Assembly: GCA_047626725.1 (NCBI GenBank)
Contig: JBLHSG010000017.1
Coordinates: 33,399 to 97,398, forward strand
From: Ascidiaceihabitans sp034111945
GTDB taxonomy: Bacteria; Pseudomonadota; Alphaproteobacteria; Rhodobacterales; Rhodobacteraceae
DNA: 64,000 nt
Direction: 5' to 3'
Shown here one piece after another: positions 42,477-51,417 of this stretch (positions are counted from its first letter, which is position 1; the number at the start of each line of letters is the position of its first letter). The notes under the pieces were generated by a model. That model saw nothing but the letters and a program-made list of their open reading frames with translations. It was not told the origin of the DNA and made no database searches. A program made the translations under genes and the position numbers.

Positions 42477-43386
42477 CAATAAGCTCCATATCAAACGGGG
42501 TCGACTGGTATATCTCATTGATCCAATTGCCATAAAGCAGATGCGCGTGACTGCGCCAGCGGTTCACCGGTGCCTGCGCAGGATCGTCATTAGGATAGTA
42601 ATTGACCGGCACATTGATCGCGGTACCGTCGACCACATCGCGATCATATTCCTGTTTCAATGTGTCGCTGTCGTATTCAAAATGGTTAAAGATATACAGC
42701 GCGCGATGCTTAAGATCCTGAACCAGACAGGGGCCAACCTGATCACTGCCAAGCAGTGTTTTTAGATCGCCAGACGCATCAATTTCTGTCTGACGCATTT
42801 CTGTCCAGCGGCTAACCGGGATCACACAATCGTCCGAAAACCCACGCAAGAATGGCGATGCGGCATCCAAATTTCGATGGCGGAAACAACCAAATGCTTT
42901 GGCATCCAGATCATGTTTTTGAACACCATGAAAATGATTGATCAACGCCATGCCACCCCAGCAAACACCAAATGTCGAATGCACATTGGTTTGCGTCCAG
43001 TCCATAATTTCGCGCAGCTCGTCCCAATAATTCACCTCGTCAAACGGTAAATGTTCGATGGGTGCGCCAGTGATGATCAGGCCGTCAAACTTTTCGTCCC
43101 GAATGTCTGAAAACGGACGGTAAAAACTCTCCATATGTTCGGCGGCGGTGTTGCGGGCGAGGTGGTCCGACATACGGATCAGCGTCAGTTCGATTTGTAG
43201 CGGTGTGGCCCCGATCAGGCGGGCAAACTGGTTTTCAGTCTGGATTTTTTTCGGCATCAGATTCAGCAATCCGATGCGCAATGGCCGGATGTCTTGCAAC
43301 GATGCGGTGTCCGCGTCCATCACCGACACACCCTCGCGCGTGAGCACGTCATAGGCAGGAAGGGCAGAGGGAATTTTGATGGGCAT
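42469..43386 (-). CDS. metAA: Homoserine O-acetyltransferase, MetA family
   Basis: Activates homoserine for methionine synthesis. The 305-residue MetA-fold enzyme has the catalytic Cys142 in GVCWGGMALINHF and His235 and Glu237 in FNHFEYDSDTL, in the numbering of the family. Residue 111 is Glu (GAPIEHLPFD). In this family Glu111 marks use of acetyl-CoA, while Gly111 marks succinyl-CoA, so acetyltransferase activity is predicted. No SAM-II-like motif was found in the 96-nt gap upstream. The hydrolase gene overlaps its 3' end. Confidence 0.9.
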   Translation of the reverse strand: MPIKIPSALPAYDVLTREGVSVMDADTASLQDIRPLRIGLLNLMPKKIQTENQFARLIGATPLQIELTLIRMSDHLARNTAAEHMESFYRPFSDIRDEKFDGLIITGAPIEHLPFDEVNYWDELREIMDWTQTNVHSTFGVCWGGMALINHFHGVQKHDLDAKAFGCFRHRNLDAASPFLRGFSDDCVIPVSRWTEMRQTEIDASGDLKTLLGSDQVGPCLVQDLKHRALYIFNHFEYDSDTLKQEYDRDVVDGTAINVPVNYYPNDDPAQAPVNRWRSHAHLLYGNWINEIYQSTPFDMELIGA

Positions 43387-43482
43387 TGGGACGTCCTGAA
43401 ATATGGGTCACACGATAGATAGCGGTGTGGTGCGCGGGTTTCCAGTGGTGGGCACGCTTGCGTGATCACATCTGCCGCAGGG

Positions 43483-44343
43483 TTAGGATATACTGGTTAA
43501 TGCCGTTTCGATCAGCACATCAAAATCGGCGGCTGATTTAAGCTGTGCGACCTCATCGGCAGTGACCGTGACACCCCAACGGGCCATGGATTCATAACGC
43601 GGTTGGCGGTGTGCCAATGCGCGCGCATAGGTCCAGCGGATAAAGGTATCAGGATCAACATCGCCCTCTGAGGTGTTGTTTTCGCTTAGATATTCGCCCC
43701 AAGCGCGCGCCAGAAATTCAGGCTGATAGGCCATCGGTTTTGGGGCTTTGTCAAAACGTTGGATCAGTTCAGCAGTGTGCGCATCGTCGCCTTTTATCCA
43801 GACAGGTAGACAGGTTTTGCTTAGTGCAGTCATCAATACATCTGCGTCGTCATCGGCCTCGACCCATTCGCAGATTGAACCGCCTGTGTCGCAGATGAAA
43901 TGAGGATAGCCGTACAATGCTTCGCCGCGGGTCGCGAATTTCTTGGTATCTAGCAGCGCCAGTTCTTCTGCATCGCGAAACTGCTGCTGACGGTGCGTGT
44001 ATTCGGCAAAAGCCAGCCCGCCTTTTGCAGGGTTGCCCGGTTTTCCCAAATAGGTCGATACGGCCGCCAGATCATGGGCGTGTACGTTTGGTGCCACATA
44101 GATGGCATCACTGCGTAACATGTCGCGCAGATAGGGGTTTTTCATCGCTTCTTTGATACAGGAATCAACGATTGGCTCGCTCATGTAGCGGGTGCCAATG
44201 CGGTAATCGACGGTGTAGTGATACCATTCGCCCGTATCACGCAACATCTTTGACATGTGGGTTTTGCCAAGGCCGGACATTCCGTAAACCATGACCCGTT
44301 TGTGAGGGGCCGCACGCCAAGCATTTGCGTCTGAGTAAAGCAT
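43483..44343 (-). CDS. P-loop ATPase of unknown role
   Basis: A 286-residue soluble protein starting MLYSDANAWRAAPHKRVMVY, with a clear Walker A motif GMSGLGKTHMSKML at residues 21-34. Other parts are GEWYHYTVDYRIGTRYMSEP, GYPHFICDTGGSICEWVEAD (a possible Walker B-like position) and a helical C-terminus. Small kinase-like proteins of this look occur widely in Rhodobacteraceae, but I know no assigned function. Spacing to neighbours (96 and 59 nt) suggests a single-gene unit. Confidence 0.6.
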   Translation of the reverse strand: MLYSDANAWRAAPHKRVMVYGMSGLGKTHMSKMLRDTGEWYHYTVDYRIGTRYMSEPIVDSCIKEAMKNPYLRDMLRSDAIYVAPNVHAHDLAAVSTYLGKPGNPAKGGLAFAEYTHRQQQFRDAEELALLDTKKFATRGEALYGYPHFICDTGGSICEWVEADDDADVLMTALSKTCLPVWIKGDDAHTAELIQRFDKAPKPMAYQPEFLARAWGEYLSENNTSEGDVDPDTFIRWTYARALAHRQPRYESMARWGVTVTADEVAQLKSAADFDVLIETALTSIS

Positions 44344-44402
44344 CGATAAATTCCGCCGTTTAGGTGACTTTATGTCCTAACGAGGTGGGGCAAAGTGGTC
44401 AA

Positions 44403-45311
44403 TCATCTGCCGCGCAGCTTGTTCCAGACCCGTCCATCCAAAATCACCATGCCCAAGGCCAACAACACGAACCCGACGTAGGCATTTGCGTTCAGGGATT
44501 CGTCCAGAACCAACGCGCCAAGTGTGATCGCAACGGGGGTGATCAACAGTGTGACCAGCATCAAATTACCGCTGCCTGCCATCGCTAACACACGGTAATA
44601 CAACAGATAAGCACCGGCAGTTGCGATGATCGCATAATATCCAATCGCCATGATTGTGCGCGGTTCCAGATCCAGACTGATTGGCCCATCGATGACCCAT
44701 GCAAGTGGTACAGTGATCAACGTTGACCCGGTCAGCATGCCTGCTGCGGCGACTTGTGGGGGCAGACCGCTGAGCATTTTGCGCGCCCAAACACCGGCAA
44801 TGGCATAGCTGATTGTGCCGCCGATGACCGCTAATTGCGCAAGGCTGCGCAGATCAAAGTTGCGGAAATTCTCAAGCCCGATGGCGGTCGCGACACCAAA
44901 AAAGCCAAGCGTGACACCAATGGCCTTGCGCAGCGTGACCCGTTCATCCGCAAAAAACATCGCCGCCGCAATAACGCCAAAGATCGCAGTCGATGCATTG
45001 AGGATCGAGGTCAGGCCGCTTTCGATATGCAGTTGCCCCCATGCCATCAGGGAAAACGGGATCACATTGTTCAGCAATCCCATGACCAAAAACGCGAACC
45101 AGACCTTTGGACTGCGCGGGATCGGCAGGCGCCACAACGCAACAATGATCCACAGCACCAACATCGCCCAAAAGGTGCGGTGCGCCACAGAGGTCAGCGG
45201 CGAAATTTCATCCAGCGCGATGCGGATCGACAGGAACGATGCGCCCCAGATACAGCCCAGCAGCAACATTTCCGCCCATGCGCGGGTCGACAGTATTTTT
45301 TGTTCAATCAT
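44403..45311 (-). CDS. EamA/DMT-family transporter
   Basis: A 302-residue inner-membrane protein with ten predicted helices in two EamA repeats, beginning LLLGCIWGASFLSIRIALDE and again at AVIGGTISYAIAGVWARKML. The motif LNASTAIFGVIAAAMFFADE ends the first repeat and LLITPVAITLGALVLDESLN the second, as usual for drug/metabolite exporters. Substrate unknown. A second, only distantly similar member lies 50 nt upstream in the same orientation. Confidence 0.9.
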   Translation of the reverse strand: MIEQKILSTRAWAEMLLLGCIWGASFLSIRIALDEISPLTSVAHRTFWAMLVLWIIVALWRLPIPRSPKVWFAFLVMGLLNNVIPFSLMAWGQLHIESGLTSILNASTAIFGVIAAAMFFADERVTLRKAIGVTLGFFGVATAIGLENFRNFDLRSLAQLAVIGGTISYAIAGVWARKMLSGLPPQVAAAGMLTGSTLITVPLAWVIDGPISLDLEPRTIMAIGYYAIIATAGAYLLYYRVLAMAGSGNLMLVTLLITPVAITLGALVLDESLNANAYVGFVLLALGMVILDGRVWNKLRGR

Positions 45312-45361
45312 GACATGACACTAGGTGCGTGGTGATCTGACAACCACCCGAAACTTGCGCT

Positions 45362-46222
45362 TTAGGTGCGGCGGGTTTCAGCGACGATATTTATGTAGTT
45401 GCCAGCAAAAATGATCACGGCGCCGACAAAGACCCAGATATCGACAACTTCGCCGTAAACCAGCATTCCGATCACTGCGATGACGGGCAAGCGGATGAAA
45501 TCAATAGGAATTACGACAGTTGCGGGCGCAATGGCCAACGCGCTTGCGATGCAAAAATGTGCCAGCAATCCGCACAAACCGATCATCACCAACCACGGCA
45601 ACGTTGTCGCATCGGGCAGGGCTATATCGCCGTCATAACCGGCCATGATCAGCCCAAAAATTAGCTGCAACACAGTCAGGTAAAACAGAATGCAGGTGAT
45701 CGATTGTGTACGTGTCAGGCGTTTGGTGAACACGGTTGTCAGCGCAAAAAAGATCGCAGATGCGGCAGCCATCAACACACCGGGATTAATGCCTGTCATG
45801 TCGGGGCGCGCGACGATCAGAATACCGACAAATCCCATGATCGCGGCCAGCGCGCGCACGGCTGTGATCCGTTCGCCCAACAAAAACGGCCCCAACAAAA
45901 TCACCCAGATCGGCGAGGTGAATTCGAGCGCAAACACCTGCGCCAACGGGATCACGGTAACGGCGTAAAACCACAGGTTTTGACCGGTGAAATGCGCCAG
46001 ATTGCGGACCAAATGCGTGCCAAATGCGTCTGTGTTAATTTGACGCCACGATCCGGACAGGCCCGCGATTGAACAGACGATAAAGACGCCGACGATGGAG
46101 CGAAACAACATGATTTCGAACGTATCGAGGGCAAAGCTGACCTCGCGACCTGCCACAGCCATGACCGAAAATGACGCGATTGCGCCGCTCATGAACAAGG
46201 CTGCTTTAAAGACCGGATTCAT
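45362..46222 (-). CDS. EamA/DMT-family transporter
   Basis: A 286-residue inner-membrane protein with ten predicted helices. The first EamA repeat ends ALEFTSPIWVILLGPFLLGE and the second ends IDFIRLPVIAVIGMLVYGEV. It belongs to a different subgroup from the neighbour at 44403, with a long first loop (RSIVGVFIVCSIAGLSGSWR). The start at 46222 (MNPVFKAALFMSGAIASFSV) is chosen over an upstream in-frame ATG that overlaps guaA. It follows guaA by 22 nt. Confidence 0.88.
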   Translation of the reverse strand: MNPVFKAALFMSGAIASFSVMAVAGREVSFALDTFEIMLFRSIVGVFIVCSIAGLSGSWRQINTDAFGTHLVRNLAHFTGQNLWFYAVTVIPLAQVFALEFTSPIWVILLGPFLLGERITAVRALAAIMGFVGILIVARPDMTGINPGVLMAAASAIFFALTTVFTKRLTRTQSITCILFYLTVLQLIFGLIMAGYDGDIALPDATTLPWLVMIGLCGLLAHFCIASALAIAPATVVIPIDFIRLPVIAVIGMLVYGEVVDIWVFVGAVIIFAGNYINIVAETRRT

Positions 46223-46244
46223 CGTGATCCAGCCTTGGCGGCGA

Positions 46245-47804
46245 TCACTCCCATTCGATGGTTCCGGGCGGTTTTGACGTGATGTCATAGGTCACGCGAT
46301 TGATTCCCGGCACTTCATTGATGATGCGCGTGGCGGTTTCGCCAAGGAATTCGTGGCTGAACGGATAATAATCCGCCGTCATGCCATCAACCGATGTGAC
46401 CGCGCGCAAAGCACAGGCAAAATCATAGGTGCGCCCGTCGCCCATCACGCCAACCGTGCGCACAGGCAGGATTGCCACGAACGCTTGCCAGATTTCATCG
46501 TACAGCCCGTGTTTGCGGATTTGATCGATGTAAACCGCATCCGCGTCGCGCAGAATTTCCAGCTTTGGACGGGTGATTTCACCAGGGCAACGGATCGCAA
46601 GACCCGGACCAGGGAACGGATGACGCCCAATAAATGCTTTTGGCAGACCCAGTTCACGACCCAGTGCGCGTACTTCGTCTTTGAACAGCTCGCGCAGGGG
46701 TTCGACCAGTTTCAGGCCCATTTTTTCAGGCAAACCGCCAACATTGTGGTGCGATTTGATCGTAACCGACGGCCCACCAGAGAACGAAACCGACTCGATC
46801 ACGTCAGGGTATAGCGTGCCTTGAGCCAAGAACTTCGCGCCGCCAACTTCGCCTGCATGCTTTTGAAATACATCAATAAACAGGCGGCCAATGATCTTGC
46901 GTTTGGTTTCTGGATCGGATTGACCGTCCAGTTCACCCAAGAACAATTCGCGTTCGTCCGCGTGGATAAACGGCATGTTGTAGTTGTCGCGGAACATGGT
47001 CACGACTTCTTCTGCTTCGCCTTTGCGCAGCAGGCCGTTGTCGACAAAAACACACGTCAACTGATCGCCGATTGCCTCGTGGATCAGGACCGCGGCGACC
47101 GAACTGTCAACGCCGCCTGAAAGGCCACAAATAACTTTGGCATCGCCGACCTGTTCGCGAATTTTCGCAATCGCTTCTTCGCGGTAGGCACCCATTGTCC
47201 AGTCGCCCTTGAAACCGGCCATGCGCACGAAATTCTCGTATAGTTTCGCGCCATTCGGGGTGTGGTGGACTTCGGGGTGGAACTGAACGGCGTAAAATTT
47301 GCGCGCGGTGTCGGCGGTGATGGCAAAGGGCGCGTTGGGCGAGGTGCCGTACACTTTGAAACCCGGTGCGATTTTGGACACGTGATCGCCGTGGCTCATC
47401 CAGACTTGTTCGCGGTTTTCAGTGAACCAGCCGTCCAACAGTTCTAGTTTTTCGTCCGCAGGCGTCACATAGGCGCGCCCGAATTCTTTGGTGCCATGAC
47501 CGGATTCGACCTTGCCGCCCAAGAGTTCCATCATCACCTGTTGGCCATAACAAATGCCAAGAACCGGCACGTCGATGTCAAACACCGATGTTGGTGGGCG
47601 CGGCGATCCGTCGTCGATGACAGATGCAGGCCCCCCCGACAGGATCACAGCCTTTGGCGCAAAGTCGGCCAAAAACGCATCCGTGACGTTCTGATAGGGG
47701 TGGATTTCGCAATAGACATTCAGTTCGCGTAAGCGTCGCGCAATCAATTGCGTCACTTGGCTGCCGAAGTCGATGATGAGGAGGCGGTCGTGATTTTGTG
47801 TCAT
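46245..47804 (-). CDS. guaA: GMP synthase (glutamine-hydrolysing)
   Basis: Converts XMP to GMP. The 519-residue two-domain enzyme has the class I glutaminase with LLIIDFGSQVTQLIARRLRE, catalytic Cys in LGICYGQQVMMELLGG and His in AVQFHPEVHHT, then the ATP pyrophosphatase PP-loop VICGLSGGVDSSVAAVLIHE and the dimerisation domain with RHPFPGPGLAIRCPGE. It ends RVTYDITSKPPGTIEWE. The ATG at 47804 gives the family N-terminus MTQNHDRLL; the longer frame upstream is not supported. Divergent from the MttB-family gene. Confidence 0.96.
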   Translation of the reverse strand: MTQNHDRLLIIDFGSQVTQLIARRLRELNVYCEIHPYQNVTDAFLADFAPKAVILSGGPASVIDDGSPRPPTSVFDIDVPVLGICYGQQVMMELLGGKVESGHGTKEFGRAYVTPADEKLELLDGWFTENREQVWMSHGDHVSKIAPGFKVYGTSPNAPFAITADTARKFYAVQFHPEVHHTPNGAKLYENFVRMAGFKGDWTMGAYREEAIAKIREQVGDAKVICGLSGGVDSSVAAVLIHEAIGDQLTCVFVDNGLLRKGEAEEVVTMFRDNYNMPFIHADERELFLGELDGQSDPETKRKIIGRLFIDVFQKHAGEVGGAKFLAQGTLYPDVIESVSFSGGPSVTIKSHHNVGGLPEKMGLKLVEPLRELFKDEVRALGRELGLPKAFIGRHPFPGPGLAIRCPGEITRPKLEILRDADAVYIDQIRKHGLYDEIWQAFVAILPVRTVGVMGDGRTYDFACALRAVTSVDGMTADYYPFSHEFLGETATRIINEVPGINRVTYDITSKPPGTIEWE

Positions 47805-48029
47805 GTGGGATGCAATAAGTGTGCGCGACACGGCTGGCAAGGATTCGCGCGCCAAAACCACACGCGTTTGCCCAAACTACGCCTCTGGTTTACATATTTT
47901 TCCGTTTGTGATCACCGCAACGCAAGGGAATGTCGCTTTTTTCCCTCATCAGACGCTTAACGGGGATGACGCGGCAAGGCACTGGGGTACTCACCGTTCC
48001 AAGCAAGTTTGATATGTGAGGGATTCCCG

Positions 48030-49577
48030 ATGGCTGAAGCAGCAACTCCTGGACGACGTGGACGTGGTGGTGGCGGGGCCGCGCGGCGTGCTGAACGTAC
48101 TGCGGTGTCCTTTGATACGGCAAAGTATATCGAACGCAATATCCCCAACTTTGAGGTTCTGACCGAAGAAGCACTGGATATTATCGAAGCTAACGCGGAA
48201 CAGATCCTCGAAGAAGTTGGCGTTAATTTCCCTGACAATCCGGCGGCTTTGGCTCGTTGGCGCGAAGCAGGCGCTGATGTTGATGGCGAACGCGTGCGCA
48301 TCCCCAAAGGTTTGGCACGTCAATTGTGTGCCACGGCCCCATCCAGTTTTGTGCAACATGCACGCAACCCTGATCGCAATGTGGTGATTGGTGGGCGCAA
48401 TATGGTGCTGGCGCCGGTTTATGGCCCTCCATTTGTGCGCGACCTAGAAGGTGGCCGTCGCTACGCAACAATCGATGATTTCCAGAAATTCGTGAAACTT
48501 GGCTATATGTCAAAGTGGCTGCACCATTCCGGCGGTACAGTGTGCGAACCTACAGATGTGCCCGTAAACAAACGTCACTTGGATATGTTGCACGCGCACA
48601 TGACCCTGTCGGACAAGCCGTTTATGGGATCGGTCACAGAACCGAGCCGCGCCCAAGACAGTGTTGATATGTGTGGCATTCTGTTTGGCGAGAGATTCGT
48701 TCAGGAAAACACCGTGATGACCTCGCTCATCAACATCAACTCGCCGATGACGTTTGATGATGTGATGATGGGTGCATTAGAAGTGTACGCGCAGAACAAT
48801 CAGGCCTGCATTATCTCGCCGTTTATTGTTGGCGGGGCCATGGCACCTGTGTCTGTGGCCGGGACCTTGACCCAAGTTATGGCCGAAGCCTTGGCCGGTA
48901 TTGCCTATAGCCAGCTGTGCAAGGCTGGCGCACCGGTGATTATGGGCGCGTTTGTGACGTCGATTGATATGAATTCGGGCGCGCCGACATTTGGCACACC
49001 AGAGGCCGCGCACATTACCTATGGGGTCGGGCAGTTGGCCCGTCGCATGGGTCTGCCGTATCGGTCCTCTGGTGCATTTACCGGATCGAAATTGCCAGAC
49101 GCCCAAGCGGCGTATGAAACGGCCAACAGCCTGAACATGGGTCTGCTCGCAGGTGTTAACTTTATGTTGCACTCCTGTGGGTGGCTTGAGGGCGGTCTGG
49201 TCAGCAGTTTCGAGAAATTCGTGATGGACGCCGACCAACTTGGCACCCTGCATCATATCGCACGTGGCGTCGAAATGGACGAAAACGCGCAAGCCATGGA
49301 TGCAATCCGCGAAGTCGGACCAGGCGGGCATTATCTGGGCTGCGATCACACCCAGAACAACTTTAAAAAGGCGTTCTGGAAATCTGATCTGCTTGATTAC
49401 AAACCCTTCGAAACATGGGAAGACGAAGGCGCACGCGACACGCAAACCTTGGCATCCGAGCGGGTTAAGAAAATGCTGAACGATTACCAGCAACCCGCCC
49501 TAGACCCCGGTATTGCCGAAGGGCTGCGCGACTATATTGCGACGAAAAAAGCTGCGGAACCTGATTCGTTTATGTAA
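48030..49577 (+). CDS. MttB-family (non-pyrrolysine) methyltransferase
   Basis: A 515-residue protein of the trimethylamine methyltransferase superfamily, with a low-complexity basic N-terminus (GRRGRGGGGAARRAERT) then the TIM-barrel MttB core (LTEEALDIIEANAEQILEEV through VGPGGHYLGCDHTQNNF). The frame is uninterrupted, so there is no UAG/pyrrolysine codon. Such homologues include glycine betaine and other quaternary-amine demethylases that pass methyl groups to a corrinoid protein. No corrinoid protein or partner methyltransferase is nearby. GAGGGA precedes the start; the stop directly abuts convergent DUF6477. Confidence 0.88.
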   Translation: MAEAATPGRRGRGGGGAARRAERTAVSFDTAKYIERNIPNFEVLTEEALDIIEANAEQILEEVGVNFPDNPAALARWREAGADVDGERVRIPKGLARQLCATAPSSFVQHARNPDRNVVIGGRNMVLAPVYGPPFVRDLEGGRRYATIDDFQKFVKLGYMSKWLHHSGGTVCEPTDVPVNKRHLDMLHAHMTLSDKPFMGSVTEPSRAQDSVDMCGILFGERFVQENTVMTSLININSPMTFDDVMMGALEVYAQNNQACIISPFIVGGAMAPVSVAGTLTQVMAEALAGIAYSQLCKAGAPVIMGAFVTSIDMNSGAPTFGTPEAAHITYGVGQLARRMGLPYRSSGAFTGSKLPDAQAAYETANSLNMGLLAGVNFMLHSCGWLEGGLVSSFEKFVMDADQLGTLHHIARGVEMDENAQAMDAIREVGPGGHYLGCDHTQNNFKKAFWKSDLLDYKPFETWEDEGARDTQTLASERVKKMLNDYQQPALDPGIAEGLRDYIATKKAAEPDSFM

Positions 49578-49898
49578 TCAGTCTTGGTCATGATTTGACA
49601 ATTCCGCTGGCGAAATCTGGGTGGTGCGCAGAATATGCGCTTCACCCACGATCGCGATCATGACATCGATGTGACGCATCAGACTATAGGCTGATTCCTC
49701 GGCTTTTCGCTGGGTGTTCAGTTCGCCTTCGATTTCGATCAACTTCATCAAAGCAGGCCCGTTACGCGGCAAATGCCCATAGCCCAAAAGGCGTGGCAAA
49801 TGCACTGTTCTACGGTAGTCCCGAGCGCCGATTTTGGCCGCCCGCATCAACAAACGTGGGCGTTTCAGCGTGTGCAGCATGCTAATGATATCTTGCAT
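49578..49898 (-). CDS. DUF6477-type small protein
   Basis: A 106-residue, mostly helical cytoplasmic protein starting MQDIISMLHTLKRPRLLMRA. Basic residues dominate the N-terminal half (KIGARDYRRTVHLPRLLGYG), and the second half, LMKLIEIEGELNTQRKAEES, is acidic. I recognise it as the Rhodobacteraceae DUF6477 type. Its usual neighbour is a DUF6456 helix-turn-helix gene, as here (50162, divergent). GGGA precedes the ATG at 49898; the frame further upstream is not gene-like. Function unknown. Confidence 0.7.
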   Translation of the reverse strand: MQDIISMLHTLKRPRLLMRAAKIGARDYRRTVHLPRLLGYGHLPRNGPALMKLIEIEGELNTQRKAEESAYSLMRHIDVMIAIVGEAHILRTTQISPAELSNHDQD

Positions 49899-50161
49899 CT
49901 TGGTATCCCTTTTTATCCCCGACAAATCAATTTTCCTGTCAGCGTCTGGGATCACAATCGCACAACCGATACGGGTGTTGCGCCGATTTGCGATGCGGCG
50001 TTCGCCACCTTCATCACTGTTTACGATTTGGAAACAATGATGCTCATATCGATGGATTTTAACGAATGAGTAACCAGCGCACCCATAGGTTGTGTGGATA
50101 AGTTTGGGGATAAAATGTGGAAAACACATCCCTTGGGACGGACGTAGGAAAAGGTGAAGAT

Positions 50162-51301
50162 ATGTCGGAGGCAAGTTTGAGTGCACCAGTTTTGGCGCAT
50201 TTTCCTGATTGGGTGCCAGCTGGCGCCAAACTGTATTTAGCGCACACCGAAACGGGCACGCCCATTCGTGCGCTCGCCCGTATGATGGGGTGCCATGCGT
50301 CTACTGTATTGCGCCAGATCAGGCGTGTGGAGACGCGTCGTGACGATCCATTGATTGATGCCGCCTTGCGTACCTTAGGGACGCAACATTCAGGCAAACC
50401 GCAGCCTAACATGGTCTGCCAATCAGAAAGAGACATGGATATGCGACACGATCAAAGCACGTTGGAAATGACCCCGGATGAAGCATCCTTGACCCGTGAT
50501 GCGATGCGAATTTTGCGCCGCTTGTGTGAAAAGGGCGCGGTTTTGGCGGTGGCGACGGATATGGAAAAAGCCGTGGTTGTGCGTGACGATGCGCACGGTG
50601 CGACGACGCGCACGGCTGTTGTTGATTGCGCTGTGGCCCAAGCGATGGCGTTGAAAAACTGGATTTCTGCGTCCAGCACGGGGCGCATTACCCGCTATCA
50701 GATCACGGCGGCGGGGCGTGTGGCATTGAATGAAATGCTGGCGCGTCATCAAAAATCCGGTGGCGCAACGGAGGATGCGGGCGAGTTTTCGGACTCTCAA
50801 CGCACGTGGGGCGAAAAGGTCCTGCCAGACACCGAAACCGGCCGTCCAAAACGGATGCGCTACAATTTGGGTGAATCGCCATTAACTGCATTAGCCCGTC
50901 GTCGTGACAAAGACGGATCTGCATTCCTATGTGATGAACAGGTGCGTGTGGGCGAACGTCTGCGCGAAGATTTCGAATTGGCGCAAATGGGCCCTCGGGT
51001 TGCCCAAAACTGGGACCGGTTCCTAACGGGTGGCGGGCGCGGTGGTTTTGTCGGTGACAGCGGGGTCGGCGATGGCCCGTCGGGGGCGCGCAAACGTGTG
51101 GCAGACGCCATGGCCGATTTGGGGCCGGGCCTGTCTGACGTGGTTTTGCGCTGCTGTTGTTTCCTTGAAGGATTGGAAACCGCAGAAAAACGTCTGGGCT
51201 GGTCGGCGCGCTCGGGCAAGATCGTGTTGCGCATCGCATTAACCCGCCTGCAACGCCATTACGAAGAAACCACAGGCCCCGGCGGCGGCATGATCGGCTA
51301 A
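50162..51301 (+). CDS. DUF6456 helix-turn-helix protein
   Basis: A 379-residue protein with an N-terminal helix-turn-helix (AHTETGTPIRALARMMGCHA, then STVLRQIRRVETRRDDP), a middle winged-helix-like stretch (LTRDAMRILRRLCEKGAVLA through ITRYQITAAGRVALNEML), and the C-terminal DUF6456 domain with ESPLTALARRRDKDGSAFLC, LREDFELAQMGPRVAQNWDR and FLEGLETAEKRLGWSARSGK. It is probably a DNA-binding regulator restricted to alphaproteobacteria. The start at 50162 follows AAGGTGAAG. Divergent from DUF6477; a hairpin terminator follows. Confidence 0.8.
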   Translation: MSEASLSAPVLAHFPDWVPAGAKLYLAHTETGTPIRALARMMGCHASTVLRQIRRVETRRDDPLIDAALRTLGTQHSGKPQPNMVCQSERDMDMRHDQSTLEMTPDEASLTRDAMRILRRLCEKGAVLAVATDMEKAVVVRDDAHGATTRTAVVDCAVAQAMALKNWISASSTGRITRYQITAAGRVALNEMLARHQKSGGATEDAGEFSDSQRTWGEKVLPDTETGRPKRMRYNLGESPLTALARRRDKDGSAFLCDEQVRVGERLREDFELAQMGPRVAQNWDRFLTGGGRGGFVGDSGVGDGPSGARKRVADAMADLGPGLSDVVLRCCCFLEGLETAEKRLGWSARSGKIVLRIALTRLQRHYEETTGPGGGMIG

Positions 51302-51312
51302 GGGCTCAGGAC

Positions 51313-51350
51313 AAGTTGCGCGCACCGCACGTCGGATATGCGCGCAGCTT
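51313..51350 (+). terminator. Terminator after the DUF6456 gene
   Basis: The stem AAG-T-TGCGCGCA (51313-51324) pairs with TGCGCGCA-GCTT (51339-51350) around a 14-nt loop, followed by ACCTTTTCTTT. The paired octamers are self-complementary. It separates the DUF6456 gene from lipA. Confidence 0.6.
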
Positions 51351-51417
51351 ACCTTTTCTTTAGCGCGATCTGTGATAGATCATGGAAAAGATGATTTTTA
51401 TCACAAAGGGCAGCCTT

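Noticed and set aside
43387..43482. Possible SAM-II or other SAM riboswitch before metA
   Set aside because: I compared the minus-strand leader with the SAM-II pseudoknot pattern as I know it and found no matching core; the gap is also only 96 nt and shared with the upstream gene end.
47805..48029. Possible cobalamin riboswitch upstream of the MttB-family gene
   Set aside because: A GGCACTGG string resembles part of the B12 box, but the region is too short and the other conserved cobalamin riboswitch boxes are missing.
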